Of a DNA stretch of 64,000 bases, positions 17,999 through 25,363 are shown in pieces. This stretch comes from Hymenobacter negativus (GTDB lineage Bacteria > Bacteroidota > Bacteroidia > Cytophagales > Hymenobacteraceae): NCBI RefSeq assembly GCF_016056375.1, contig NZ_JAEDAE010000005.1, positions 124,001 to 188,000 of the forward strand, read 5' to 3'. The translations under genes and the position numbers were made by a program. The notes under the pieces were generated by a model, which saw nothing but the letters and a program-made list of their open reading frames with translations, had not been told where the DNA came from and searched no databases. How positions within the stretch are numbered: the stretch's first letter is position 1; each line of letters begins with the position of its first letter.

Positions 17999-18595
17999 TC
18001 AGGCCACTAGTTCGGTTTCAATCAAATGCTCGATGTGGTCGAGGCTGGTGAAAAGGGCTGTGGAGCTACCCGTGGCTTTCGAAACCAGAATGCCGCCCTC
18101 GGTGAGAGTGATGAACAGGTTGGCGTAGCGGCTGGCTTCGGCCGTGGGCTTGATTTCGCCGGTTTGCTGGCCTTTCTCGATGAGGCGCACGAGGTTGCGG
18201 TGCCATTTGGCGAGGCTGTCCTGCACGCGCTGGAGCAAGGCGCTGGGCGGCGCATCGTCGCACTCCACGGCGGCGTTGAGGATGGGACAGCCGCCACTTT
18301 GCTTGAGCTGCGGGTAGCGCTGGCGGTAAAAGCGCGGCATGGCCAGCAGTTGCTCGCGTACGGGGGCGGTGCTGTTGGTGCCGGCGCGCAGGCCCTCCAG
18401 CACCAGCCCGAGGTTGTGGTCGAAGGCAGCCAGGGCCACTTCTTCCTTGTTCTCGAAGTTGCCGTAAATGGCCCCCTTGGTGAGGCCGGTGGCGGCCGTG
18501 AGGTCGTTTAAGGACGTGCCGGCGTAGCCCTGTTTGTTGAAAACGGGGGCCGTTTGCTCGATGATGAACTGGCGGGTGCGCTCGGCTTTGGACAT
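17999..18595 (-). CDS. TetR/AcrR-family transcriptional repressor
   Basis: 198 residues. The N-terminal helix-turn-helix (residues ~8-50: TRQFIIEQTAPVFNKQGYAG, then LTAATGLTKGAIYGNFENKE) is characteristic of TetR. The C-terminal ligand domain is of the TetR_C type seen with YxaF/AcrR-like regulators. It is followed at 48 bp by the MFS gene on the same strand. Two matching inverted repeats, before its own start and before the transporter, indicate autoregulation and control of efflux. Effector unknown. Confidence 0.92.
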   Translation of the reverse strand: MSKAERTRQFIIEQTAPVFNKQGYAGTSLNDLTAATGLTKGAIYGNFENKEEVALAAFDHNLGLVLEGLRAGTNSTAPVREQLLAMPRFYRQRYPQLKQSGGCPILNAAVECDDAPPSALLQRVQDSLAKWHRNLVRLIEKGQQTGEIKPTAEASRYANLFITLTEGGILVSKATGSSTALFTSLDHIEHLIETELVA

Positions 18596-18609
18596 GATGA
18601 CGGTGCAAA

Positions 18610-18625
18610 TATACCGTTTGGTATT
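18610..18625. promoter_or_regulatory. TetR-type operator before the tetR-like gene
   Basis: TATACC-GTTT-GGTATT lies 14 bp before the repressor start. It matches the site before the MFS gene in both arms and spacer length. Confidence 0.72.
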
Positions 18626-18653
18626 AAAACTGAATAATCGTCAGGAAAGTTTT

Positions 18654-18751
18654 GTAGAGACGCAATATTTTGCGTCTCGTCGTTAGTGCCGTTAGGGTGT
18701 CATTTAAGCGTTAACCATCCAACGACGAGACGCAAAATATTGCGTCTCTAC
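18654..18751. repeat. Perfect 31-bp inverted repeat, GTAGAGACGCAATATTTTGCGTCTC type
   Basis: Arms 18654-18684 and 18721-18751 are exact reverse complements. Each arm contains its own small palindrome (GACGCAATATTTTGCGTC). It lies between the tetR-like promoter and the stop of the propeller glycosidase gene. MITE-like, with no coding capacity. Confidence 0.88.
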
Positions 18752-18763
18752 ATCGTTCAGAGG

Positions 18764-19810
18764 TTATTTTCTGGGCTTTAGCAGTTGCACATACGTCGGC
18801 TTGTCCCGGTCACACTTCAGCTTGCCATTGCTGAATTCCAGCTCGGCTACCTGGATTACGCTGCGTTTGGCGGCGATTGAATTGGCTGGGGCGGGGTTGG
18901 CTTTGCTGCGGCCGGGATGGGTGAAGTAGAAAACGTAGGCGTGGCCGGCGCTCACCACCACGTCGCAGTGGCCGCCGATGGCCTGGTCGTCGCGGCCCTG
19001 GCCGGGCTGTTCGAGGATGCGCTCGGGTTGGGGCTGCCAGTGCAGCAGGTCATCGGAATGATAGACGGCCATGCCTTTCCACTGGTCGATTATCATCCAG
19101 TACTGCTCGTGCCAGCGGAATACTTTGGGGCCTTCGCCGCGCTCGTTCAGGGCCTGGCCGTGGTCGGTCCAGTGGCGCAGGTCGGGGCTGTCGGCGTAGT
19201 AGATGGATTTATGGTCCCGCTCGTTGTTGTACCACAGTCGCCAGGTGCCGTCGGGCAGCCTGAATACGCTGGCGTCGATGACTTTATCGGTGATGAGCGG
19301 CAGGGTTTGGACGTATTGCCAGTTTTGTAAATCGGGGCTGGTGAGCTGGATGATGACGCGCGGGTGGTTCCAGTCGGTGAAGGTGCCGGGCACGTAGGTC
19401 AGGAACATGTGGTAGAGGCCTTTGTCCTCCACAATGTCGGGGGCCCAGTGGGTGTAGCCGCGGTCGGAGCGATAGTTGATGTTGGCGGTGTCGCGGTAGG
19501 TCCAGGTGGTGCCGCCGTCGCCCGATTCGGCGATGCCGATGCGGGTGCCGTGTACCCAGGTGACGCCGTGGGCGGTGGTGTCGGTGGCGCGGCGGTTGGT
19601 GTAGAACATCCACCACTTCTGCCGCTGCTTGTTCCAGATGATGACGGGGTCGGCCGCCCCGTCATAAATGGGGTCGCTGAACAGGGGCTTGGGCGCAGGT
19701 TTCGCGGCCGATTTTGCCGCAGGTTTTTGCGCTGCGACGATGCTTGGGGCCACCATTGCCAGCACAATTCCCAACAGTCTCAAAGCCAGGCCAGACCAGA
19801 TTTTAGGCAT
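18764..19810 (-). CDS. Five-bladed beta-propeller glycoside hydrolase, GH43-like
   Basis: 348 residues with an N-terminal signal and an Ala/Lys/Pro-rich linker. The propeller shows the three acidic positions expected of clan F/J-type enzymes: Asp in GAADPVI, Asp in VIDASVF and Glu in GEGPKVF. Blade motifs such as WWMFYTNR, WAPDIVED and YHSDDLLHWQ repeat. It is third in the minus-strand operon after an acetylesterase and another propeller enzyme, 15 bp downstream of the latter. Probably an arabinosidase or galactosidase on side chains; GH43 versus GH117 or another propeller family is not settled. Confidence 0.82.
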   Translation of the reverse strand: MPKIWSGLALRLLGIVLAMVAPSIVAAQKPAAKSAAKPAPKPLFSDPIYDGAADPVIIWNKQRQKWWMFYTNRRATDTTAHGVTWVHGTRIGIAESGDGGTTWTYRDTANINYRSDRGYTHWAPDIVEDKGLYHMFLTYVPGTFTDWNHPRVIIQLTSPDLQNWQYVQTLPLITDKVIDASVFRLPDGTWRLWYNNERDHKSIYYADSPDLRHWTDHGQALNERGEGPKVFRWHEQYWMIIDQWKGMAVYHSDDLLHWQPQPERILEQPGQGRDDQAIGGHCDVVVSAGHAYVFYFTHPGRSKANPAPANSIAAKRSVIQVAELEFSNGKLKCDRDKPTYVQLLKPRK

Positions 19811-19825
19811 CGAATTTATCTGTTT

Positions 19826-20767
19826 CTATTGTTGTTCCAGCCGCTTCAGCTCCTTGGCCGAAACACGAAAAATAGTGCCGTGGCGCAGGCCCGCCGGCAG
19901 CTTGATTTGCTCGGAGACATCGGTCCAGTGCATCAAATCGGTAGATTTTACGGCGCCGTACTTGTGCTCGCGGTACTTATCGAAATACACCAGCCAGTCT
20001 GCGCCCAGCCTAATGGCCGTCGGGCCTTCGGCCCAGTAGCGGCCGGTGATGGGAGCTGAGGCCGGACCGTAGGGGCCGGCCAGCTTATCGGCAAAAGCCA
20101 CGCGCAGGTTCTTCTGCACGGGCTCGCGGGTTTCGTCTTTCAGGAACATGACGTAGCGTCGGCCGTCGGGCTGAATGCTGGCGTCGATGACATTAAAGCC
20201 CGGCTCGTAGAGGAGTTTAGTGGGCGTGAAGGCCTGAAAATCCTTCGTGCTGGTGGCGTAGATGCGGTGGTTGTAGCCCTTTTCCTCCGGGCGCTGGGTT
20301 TCCGGAAATTTGCCCGTGACGGTGCTGGCCCAATAGATGAGGTATGTTTTGGTGGCGGGGTCGTAGGTGATTTCCGGAGCCCAGGTATTGCGGGTACCGG
20401 GCTCGTGCGCCATCACGGGCAGGAAGCGCTGCTCACTCCAATGAATGAGGTCTTTGGAACTGGCGTAGCCGATGCCTTTGTCCTGCCAGCTCACCGTCCA
20501 GACCATGTGAAACAGACCGTCGGCGCCGCGCAGGATGCAGGGGTCGCGCATCAGCCGGTCCTGGCTCACGGTGGGGCGCAGGAAGGTGCTGTCGTGTTTC
20601 AGGGCGGTCCAGGTGTGGCCGTCGCGGCTGCTGGCAAGGTGCAAGCCGTCCTGCCCGTTGTTTTTGAAGTAACAGAAGATGAGGGCTTCGTTTTTAGGCA
20701 GTTCCGTTTGGGCGCAGGCAGGGCCTGCCAGGGAGGCAAGCAGGGCGGAGAAGGCGAAATGTTTCAT
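19826..20767 (-). CDS. Five-bladed beta-propeller glycoside hydrolase, GH43-like
   Basis: 313 residues with signal peptide MKHFAFSALLASLAGPACAQ. Acidic triad candidates: Asp in LMRDPCIL, Asp in NVIDASI and Glu in WAEGPTAI. WAPEITYDPATKTYLIYW is a typical blade. It lies 14 bp downstream of the acetylesterase gene in the same operon. Family members usually remove L-arabinofuranose or galactose from pectin side chains; specificity cannot be read here. Confidence 0.85.
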   Translation of the reverse strand: MKHFAFSALLASLAGPACAQTELPKNEALIFCYFKNNGQDGLHLASSRDGHTWTALKHDSTFLRPTVSQDRLMRDPCILRGADGLFHMVWTVSWQDKGIGYASSKDLIHWSEQRFLPVMAHEPGTRNTWAPEITYDPATKTYLIYWASTVTGKFPETQRPEEKGYNHRIYATSTKDFQAFTPTKLLYEPGFNVIDASIQPDGRRYVMFLKDETREPVQKNLRVAFADKLAGPYGPASAPITGRYWAEGPTAIRLGADWLVYFDKYREHKYGAVKSTDLMHWTDVSEQIKLPAGLRHGTIFRVSAKELKRLEQQ

Positions 20768-20781
20768 TTGGGAGACTGGCG

Positions 20782-22110
20782 TTAATTTCCGTCTGGCTTG
20801 GTCACGGCGCTGCGGGGGCTATCGGGCCACACCCAGCTGGTCAGCGCATCGGGCTTGGCAGGGTCGAAGGCGGGCGTGTCGTTTTTAAGGAATTTCGCCA
20901 GGCCCATCTTGTTGGTTTTGATGCCTTCGACCACGCATTTGGCCAACTCGTAGGCCCCGTAGGGATTGAAATGGGTGTTGTCGGCCAGCGGCTCGGGCTG
21001 GTTGGGGTAGGTGTTGGCGGGGTAGTGCACGAGAGCTTTTTTCGAGTCTTCAACTCCCATAGCTTCGTAGAGCCTGGCCGATAGGACGTTGAGGTCAATA
21101 AGGGCTACTTTCTCGTCGGCAGCCGCTTTGCGGGCAGCGGCCGGGAAATCGCCGAGGCTATTTTCAATCCTGCCATCGGCCCCGAAGGTGCGGCGGCTGG
21201 TGGACGTGACAATGACCGGAATGCCGCCCTTCCGGCGGGCTTCCTGCACGAAAAGGTGCAGCCGCTCGGTGTAAGCTTTCCACGCGCCGTCATTTTCGCC
21301 CTTGTCTTTCTGGTCGTTGTGGCCGAATTCGATGAACAGGTAGTCGCCGGGCTTCATCACGCTCAGCACTTTGGTGAGGCGTTTGGAGCTGAGGAAGCTG
21401 CCCAGCGTGAGTCCCGATTCGGCGTGGTTGGCCACGGCCACGCCGGGCCGGAAGAAACGCGGCAGCATCTGGCCCCAGGCCGCCCAGGGTTCGTCGTCCT
21501 GGTTCACCACGGTGGAATTGCCGGCCAGGAAAACCGTCACGGCCTGCGGGGCAGGCGTGATTTCCAGCGCAGCCAGGCAGGGGTTGGCGCCGTCGAATTC
21601 GAGGGTGAGACGGTCGTCCCAGTCCAGCTTGTGCAGCTCGCGAGGCTTGAGACTCACAGTTTCGGTGTCGTTGATGCGGCGGCTTTTGACGTTGAGCGTG
21701 AAGGTTTGGGTGAGAAGCTGGCCGGGCTTGGTGGCGGTGGTTTCGAGCAGCAGGCGGCGCGATTCAGCCTTTAGAAAAGTGCTGCTGGGGCCTTGGGTGT
21801 CGCCCAGCGTCACCGTCATGTTGTAGTTGCCTTCGGGCAGCTTCACCGAGAAATAGAAGGGCTGCTTGCTGGTCACAAAGTCGCTTTTCAGCGCATCCTT
21901 GCCGCCGCGGTCTACGCCCGTCACCGTCGTACCAAAATCGAAACCGTAGCCGGTGGCATCTGAATAAGTGGCCGTGGGCAGCACCTGCTGGTAGCCGGCG
22001 GCGGGTTTGCCGGGGCCAAAATCGAACTTGAAAGACGTTTTAGGCGATTGCGCGGCGGCAGCAGCGGCCAGCAGCATAACGGCTGCTATCGTCAGGAAGT
22101 GGATTTTCAT
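20782..22110 (-). CDS. Two-domain rhamnogalacturonan acetylesterase (galactose-binding-like domain + CE12)
   Basis: 442 residues with a signal peptide. Residues ~25-170 form a jelly-roll domain (FKFDFGPGKPAAGYQQVLP, YSDATGYGFDFG) often fused to CE12. Residues ~180-410 are SGNH: AGNSTVVNQ (the usual GDS is GNS here, with Ser kept), WAAWGQMLPRF, FGHNDQKDKG, and Asp/His in DNTHFNPYGA. It is the first gene of the minus-strand operon with two propeller enzymes, and an operator-like motif lies 44 bp upstream. Confidence 0.9.
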   Translation of the reverse strand: MKIHFLTIAAVMLLAAAAAAQSPKTSFKFDFGPGKPAAGYQQVLPTATYSDATGYGFDFGTTVTGVDRGGKDALKSDFVTSKQPFYFSVKLPEGNYNMTVTLGDTQGPSSTFLKAESRRLLLETTATKPGQLLTQTFTLNVKSRRINDTETVSLKPRELHKLDWDDRLTLEFDGANPCLAALEITPAPQAVTVFLAGNSTVVNQDDEPWAAWGQMLPRFFRPGVAVANHAESGLTLGSFLSSKRLTKVLSVMKPGDYLFIEFGHNDQKDKGENDGAWKAYTERLHLFVQEARRKGGIPVIVTSTSRRTFGADGRIENSLGDFPAAARKAAADEKVALIDLNVLSARLYEAMGVEDSKKALVHYPANTYPNQPEPLADNTHFNPYGAYELAKCVVEGIKTNKMGLAKFLKNDTPAFDPAKPDALTSWVWPDSPRSAVTKPDGN

Positions 22111-22153
22111 GGGCGGGCAGTGGCGAGTGGGCTAAAAGTACCGGCGGCTCCTG

Positions 22154-22170
22154 CCGGTGCTCACCTGCAC
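22154..22170 (-). promoter_or_regulatory. Operator-like motif for the minus-strand acetylesterase/GH43 operon
   Basis: On the minus strand it reads GTGCAGGTGAGCACCGG, 14 of 17 matches to GTGCAGGAGAGTGCCGG. It forms an inverted pair with 22189-22205 in this divergent promoter region. Confidence 0.65.
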
Positions 22171-22188
22171 TGTCATGGCTGCGGCAGA

Positions 22189-22205
22189 GTGCAGGAGAGT
22201 GCCGG
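22189..22205 (+). promoter_or_regulatory. Best copy of the operator-like motif, upstream of the 22266 gene
   Basis: GTGCAGGAGAGTGCCGG is used here as the reference copy. It lies 60 bp before the ATG at 22266, and a TAGTTGCG resembling a Bacteroidota -7 box follows downstream. Confidence 0.7.
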
Positions 22206-22265
22206 CGGAAAAGCGGCCGTAGTTGCGTCACCATCTCACCCGTTTCCCGAACCATACCCTTGCTC

Positions 22266-23345
22266 ATGTTGGCTCGTCGCACCTTTCTGACTGGTTTATT
22301 GCTGGCTCCGCTGACTCGCGCTTTGGCCGGTTTCACGGGGCGACTCATTGATTACCCCAAGGCCGATTTCTCAAAATTCAGCAAGCACCTGAAGCCAGTG
22401 GGCCGGGCCCTGGAACTGCCTGATTATTACGTGTGGTGCAACTCGCCCATTCACGGCACCGATGGGAAGGTGCACGTTTTCTTCTCGCGCTGGGATGCCA
22501 AAAAGGGCATGGGCGGCTGGCTCAACGGGTCCGAAATAGCCCATGCGGTGGCCGACAAGCCCACCGGCCCGTTCACGGTGCTCGAAACCGTGCTGGCTCC
22601 GCGCGGCCCCGGCCACTGGGACGCCACCACCTGCCACAACCCCAGCATTCAGTTTGTGGACGGGCAATACTGCCTGTTTTTCATGGGCAATTCCAACGGC
22701 AAAACCGATACCAAGCGCATCGGGATGGCCACCGCCCCTACCCTCAACGGCCCCTGGACGCGCCCCGATGCGCCGCTGCTGCTGCCCGGCCCCGCCGGGA
22801 CCTGGGACGACCACTGCACCACCAATCCGGCCTTCATCAAGCACCCGAACGGGCAATATTGGCTCTACTACAAGTCCTGGAACACGCGGGAATACGACGA
22901 CGCCAAAGGCCAGGAAATTCGTGGTAACCGCAAATACGGCCTCGCCATTTCGGACAAGCTGGAAGGGCCTTACCAAAAGTTTGAAGGGAATCCGGTCATC
23001 GATTTCTCGAAGCAGGGCAACAACAAGCAGTTTGAAGATGCTTTTGTGTGGCGGCAACACGGCAAATTCTGCCTGCTGGCCCGCGACATGGGCGTGTACA
23101 GCCAGGAAGTGGGCCTCTACCTCGAATCCGAGGACGGCAAGGCCTGGACGTTTCCCAAAATCGCCTTCCTGCCCTTGCGCAACTACGGCGTACAGGAGCC
23201 GCCCGCGCCCCCCAAGCTCAAGCGCTACGGCCGCCTCGAACGGCCACAATTGCTGCTGCGCGATGGCCAGCCCGAGTATCTGTTCTGTGCCTCGCAGGGC
23301 GGCAAGGAGATGACGGCTTCGGCATTTATTCTGAAGGTTGGGTAA
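22266..23345 (+). CDS. Five-bladed beta-propeller glycoside hydrolase with twin-arginine-like signal
   Basis: About 359 residues from the ATG at 22266. The N-terminus MLARRTFLTGLLLAPLTRALA has an Arg-Arg and hydrophobic core compatible with Tat or Sec export. Propeller features: NSPIHGTDGKVHVFFSRW, TTCHNPSIQ, TTNPAFIKHPNGQYWLYYKS and QFEDAFVW. It resembles GH43/GH117-type clans, but acidic catalytic residues are less clear than in its neighbours. It is divergent from the acetylesterase operon and followed by a SASA esterase gene. Role in rhamnogalacturonan side-chain cleavage is inferred. Confidence 0.78.
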   Translation: MLARRTFLTGLLLAPLTRALAGFTGRLIDYPKADFSKFSKHLKPVGRALELPDYYVWCNSPIHGTDGKVHVFFSRWDAKKGMGGWLNGSEIAHAVADKPTGPFTVLETVLAPRGPGHWDATTCHNPSIQFVDGQYCLFFMGNSNGKTDTKRIGMATAPTLNGPWTRPDAPLLLPGPAGTWDDHCTTNPAFIKHPNGQYWLYYKSWNTREYDDAKGQEIRGNRKYGLAISDKLEGPYQKFEGNPVIDFSKQGNNKQFEDAFVWRQHGKFCLLARDMGVYSQEVGLYLESEDGKAWTFPKIAFLPLRNYGVQEPPAPPKLKRYGRLERPQLLLRDGQPEYLFCASQGGKEMTASAFILKVG

Positions 23346-23413
23346 CGCGGCTTTTAATCTGCACCGATTCTATCATTCAACTCGCTGACTAAAAATCCGC
23401 ACTAATTCCACCC

Positions 23414-24928
23414 ATGGCCCGCTACTTCCTGCTGCTCCTGCTGATTCTCCCCCGCCTCGGCCGCGCCGATGTGACGCTGCCCGCGCTGCTGACCGATAAC
23501 CTGGTGCTTCAGCAAAAAACCACCGTGGCCCTCTGGGGCTGGGCCACGCCCGGCGAGGCCGTGACCGTGGCTACCAGCTGGCAAAAAGCCCCCGCCAAAG
23601 CCAACGCCGACGCGCAGGGCAACTGGCTGGTGCGCGTGCCCACCACCAAAGCCGGCGGCCCCTACACCATCACCATTGAAGGGCGAAACAAGCTCACCAT
23701 CAACAACGTGCTGCTGGGCGAAGTGTGGCTGTGCTCAGGCCAGTCAAACATGAATTTCCCACTGGCCAAAGGCGCGGCTAAGTGGATGACGGGAGTCAGA
23801 AACGCGGCCGAAGTTATTCCGCAGGCTAAATCCCCGGCCATTCGCATGTTTACAGTGGCCCAGAAAGTGGCCGATGTGCCACAGCGCGACGTGGCCGGCA
23901 GCTGGGCGGTGTGTAGCCCCGAAACGGTGGGTAATTTCTCGGCTGTCGCCTATTTTTTCGGGCTCGAAATTCACCAGAAACTGGGCGTACCCGTGGGCCT
24001 CATTCACTCCTCCTGGGGCGGCACCCCGGCCGAGTCGTGGACACGGCAGGACGTGCTGGAGGCCAACCCCGTGCTGCGCCCCATCCTCACCCGCTACGCC
24101 CTCGGCCTGACGCAGCGCCCAGCTTACGAAACCGCTCTGGCAGATTGGAAACAGGAGAAAACCGACAACCCCCAAACCACCCGCCCCAAGCCGGAGGAAC
24201 CGCTCAGCGCTACCAGTAACAAGTCGCCGGCCAAGCTTTATAATGGCATGATTCGGGGGCTGGAGCCGTACACGCTGCGCGGCGTTATCTGGTACCAGGG
24301 CGAGAGCAACGCCGAGCGCGCCTACCAGTACCGCACGCTATTCCCGGCCATGATTGCGAACTGGCGACAGGACTGGCAGCAGCCCAGCCTGCCGTTCTAC
24401 TTCGTGCAAATAGCCCCGCACAAGGGCCAGAACCCCGAAATTCGCGAAGCGCAGCTGCTTTCCTGGCAAGCCGTGCCGCACACCGGCATGGTGGTGACCA
24501 CCGACGTGGGCGACTCACTCGACATCCACCCGCGCGAAAAGCAGACCGTGGGCCACCGCCTGGCCCTGTGGGCCCTGGCCCAAACCTACGGCGAGCGTGC
24601 CCTGCCCCACTCCGGCCCACGCTACCGGGCCATGCGGGTGAAAAATGGTGAGGCCATCCTCACCTTCGACTACGCCGAGGGCCTGCTGAGCCGCGACGGT
24701 GACCTGCGCGAGTTCACCGTGGCCGGCCCCGATAGCGTGTTCCGGCCCGCCCGGGCGCGCATTATGGGCCGCACAGTGGTGGTGAGCAGTCCGCAGGTGG
24801 TCCAGCCGGTAGCGGTGCGCTTTGGCTGGGCTAAGTCGCCGATGCCCAACCTGTTCAACGGCGCGGGGCTGCCCGCCTCGCCCTTCCGCACCGACCAGTG
24901 GCGCACGCCCACGCAGGGCAAAGAATAG
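23414..24928 (+). CDS. Sialate O-acetylesterase-like (SASA) esterase
   Basis: 504 residues, secreted (signal MARYFLLLLLILPRLGRA). The SASA/SGNH fold shows catalytic Ser in CSGQSNMNFPL, then SWGGTPAESWT, GVIWYQGESNA, and Asp-His in SLDIHPREKQTVG. Despite the name, this family in pectin and xylan loci deacetylates plant polysaccharides. It lies 68 bp after the propeller gene and upstream of susC, so it completes a set of four esterases in this locus. Confidence 0.9.
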   Translation: MARYFLLLLLILPRLGRADVTLPALLTDNLVLQQKTTVALWGWATPGEAVTVATSWQKAPAKANADAQGNWLVRVPTTKAGGPYTITIEGRNKLTINNVLLGEVWLCSGQSNMNFPLAKGAAKWMTGVRNAAEVIPQAKSPAIRMFTVAQKVADVPQRDVAGSWAVCSPETVGNFSAVAYFFGLEIHQKLGVPVGLIHSSWGGTPAESWTRQDVLEANPVLRPILTRYALGLTQRPAYETALADWKQEKTDNPQTTRPKPEEPLSATSNKSPAKLYNGMIRGLEPYTLRGVIWYQGESNAERAYQYRTLFPAMIANWRQDWQQPSLPFYFVQIAPHKGQNPEIREAQLLSWQAVPHTGMVVTTDVGDSLDIHPREKQTVGHRLALWALAQTYGERALPHSGPRYRAMRVKNGEAILTFDYAEGLLSRDGDLREFTVAGPDSVFRPARARIMGRTVVVSSPQVVQPVAVRFGWAKSPMPNLFNGAGLPASPFRTDQWRTPTQGKE

Positions 24929-24952
24929 GAGGCGGGAGTCGTTTTTGGAGGC

Positions 24953-24969
24953 AGGCAGGAGGGTGCGGG
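24953..24969 (+). promoter_or_regulatory. Weaker operator-like motif in the susC leader region
   Basis: AGGCAGGAGGGTGCGGG, 13 of 17 matches to the reference copy. It is about 400 bp before susC, with a second, better copy at 25261-25277. Confidence 0.4.
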
Positions 24970-25061
24970 AAGGCTATTAATTAGAAAAAATAGATTTTTG
25001 CATAGATGAGTGGTGAACCCCGGCCGGTTGCTACCAATTCTACCCAAAAGATCCGGACAAG

Positions 25062-25095
25062 GCCGGTATGGGCGGCTGCAACTGCCCATACCGGC
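25062..25095. other. Hairpin in the 435-bp gap before susC
   Basis: GCCGGTATGGGC (25062-25073) and GCCCATACCGGC (25084-25095) are perfect 12-bp reverse complements with a 10-nt loop. No T-run follows, so it is not a simple terminator. It could be a leader structure or a protein site. The rest of the gap holds the two operator-like motifs and no convincing gene. Confidence 0.6.
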
Positions 25096-25260
25096 TGGGA
25101 ACCCCGCCACCCAGCGGCATTTTGCTGCCAGCCGCGCCTCCAGGGCCCCGGCCGGTGCGCTGCTCAAAGCCTGGGATTGGGCCGCAGCCCCCGGCCCGGA
25201 CCGGCAGCCCCAACAGTAGTGAGTAAGCAACTACTAAACGAAGTGGCCCTAACCAGTAGT

Positions 25261-25277
25261 CTACAGGAGAGTACCGG
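25261..25277 (+). promoter_or_regulatory. Operator-like motif upstream of susC
   Basis: CTACAGGAGAGTACCGG matches the reference at 14 of 17 positions, 86 bp before the susC start. A CAGTAGT directly precedes it and also occurs about 40 bp earlier. Confidence 0.65.
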
Positions 25278-25363
25278 CAAAACACCCTCATAATATTGGC
25301 CTCAGGTTCCGCTTCCACGCTCCTTCTTTCTTCAAAAAAAATCTCACCCAAGTTCATACGCTC

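Noticed and set aside
25006..25293. 95-codon frame in the susC leader
   Set aside because: Composition is Pro/Arg/Gly-rich as expected of noncoding high-G+C DNA, and it spans the hairpin and operator-like motif.
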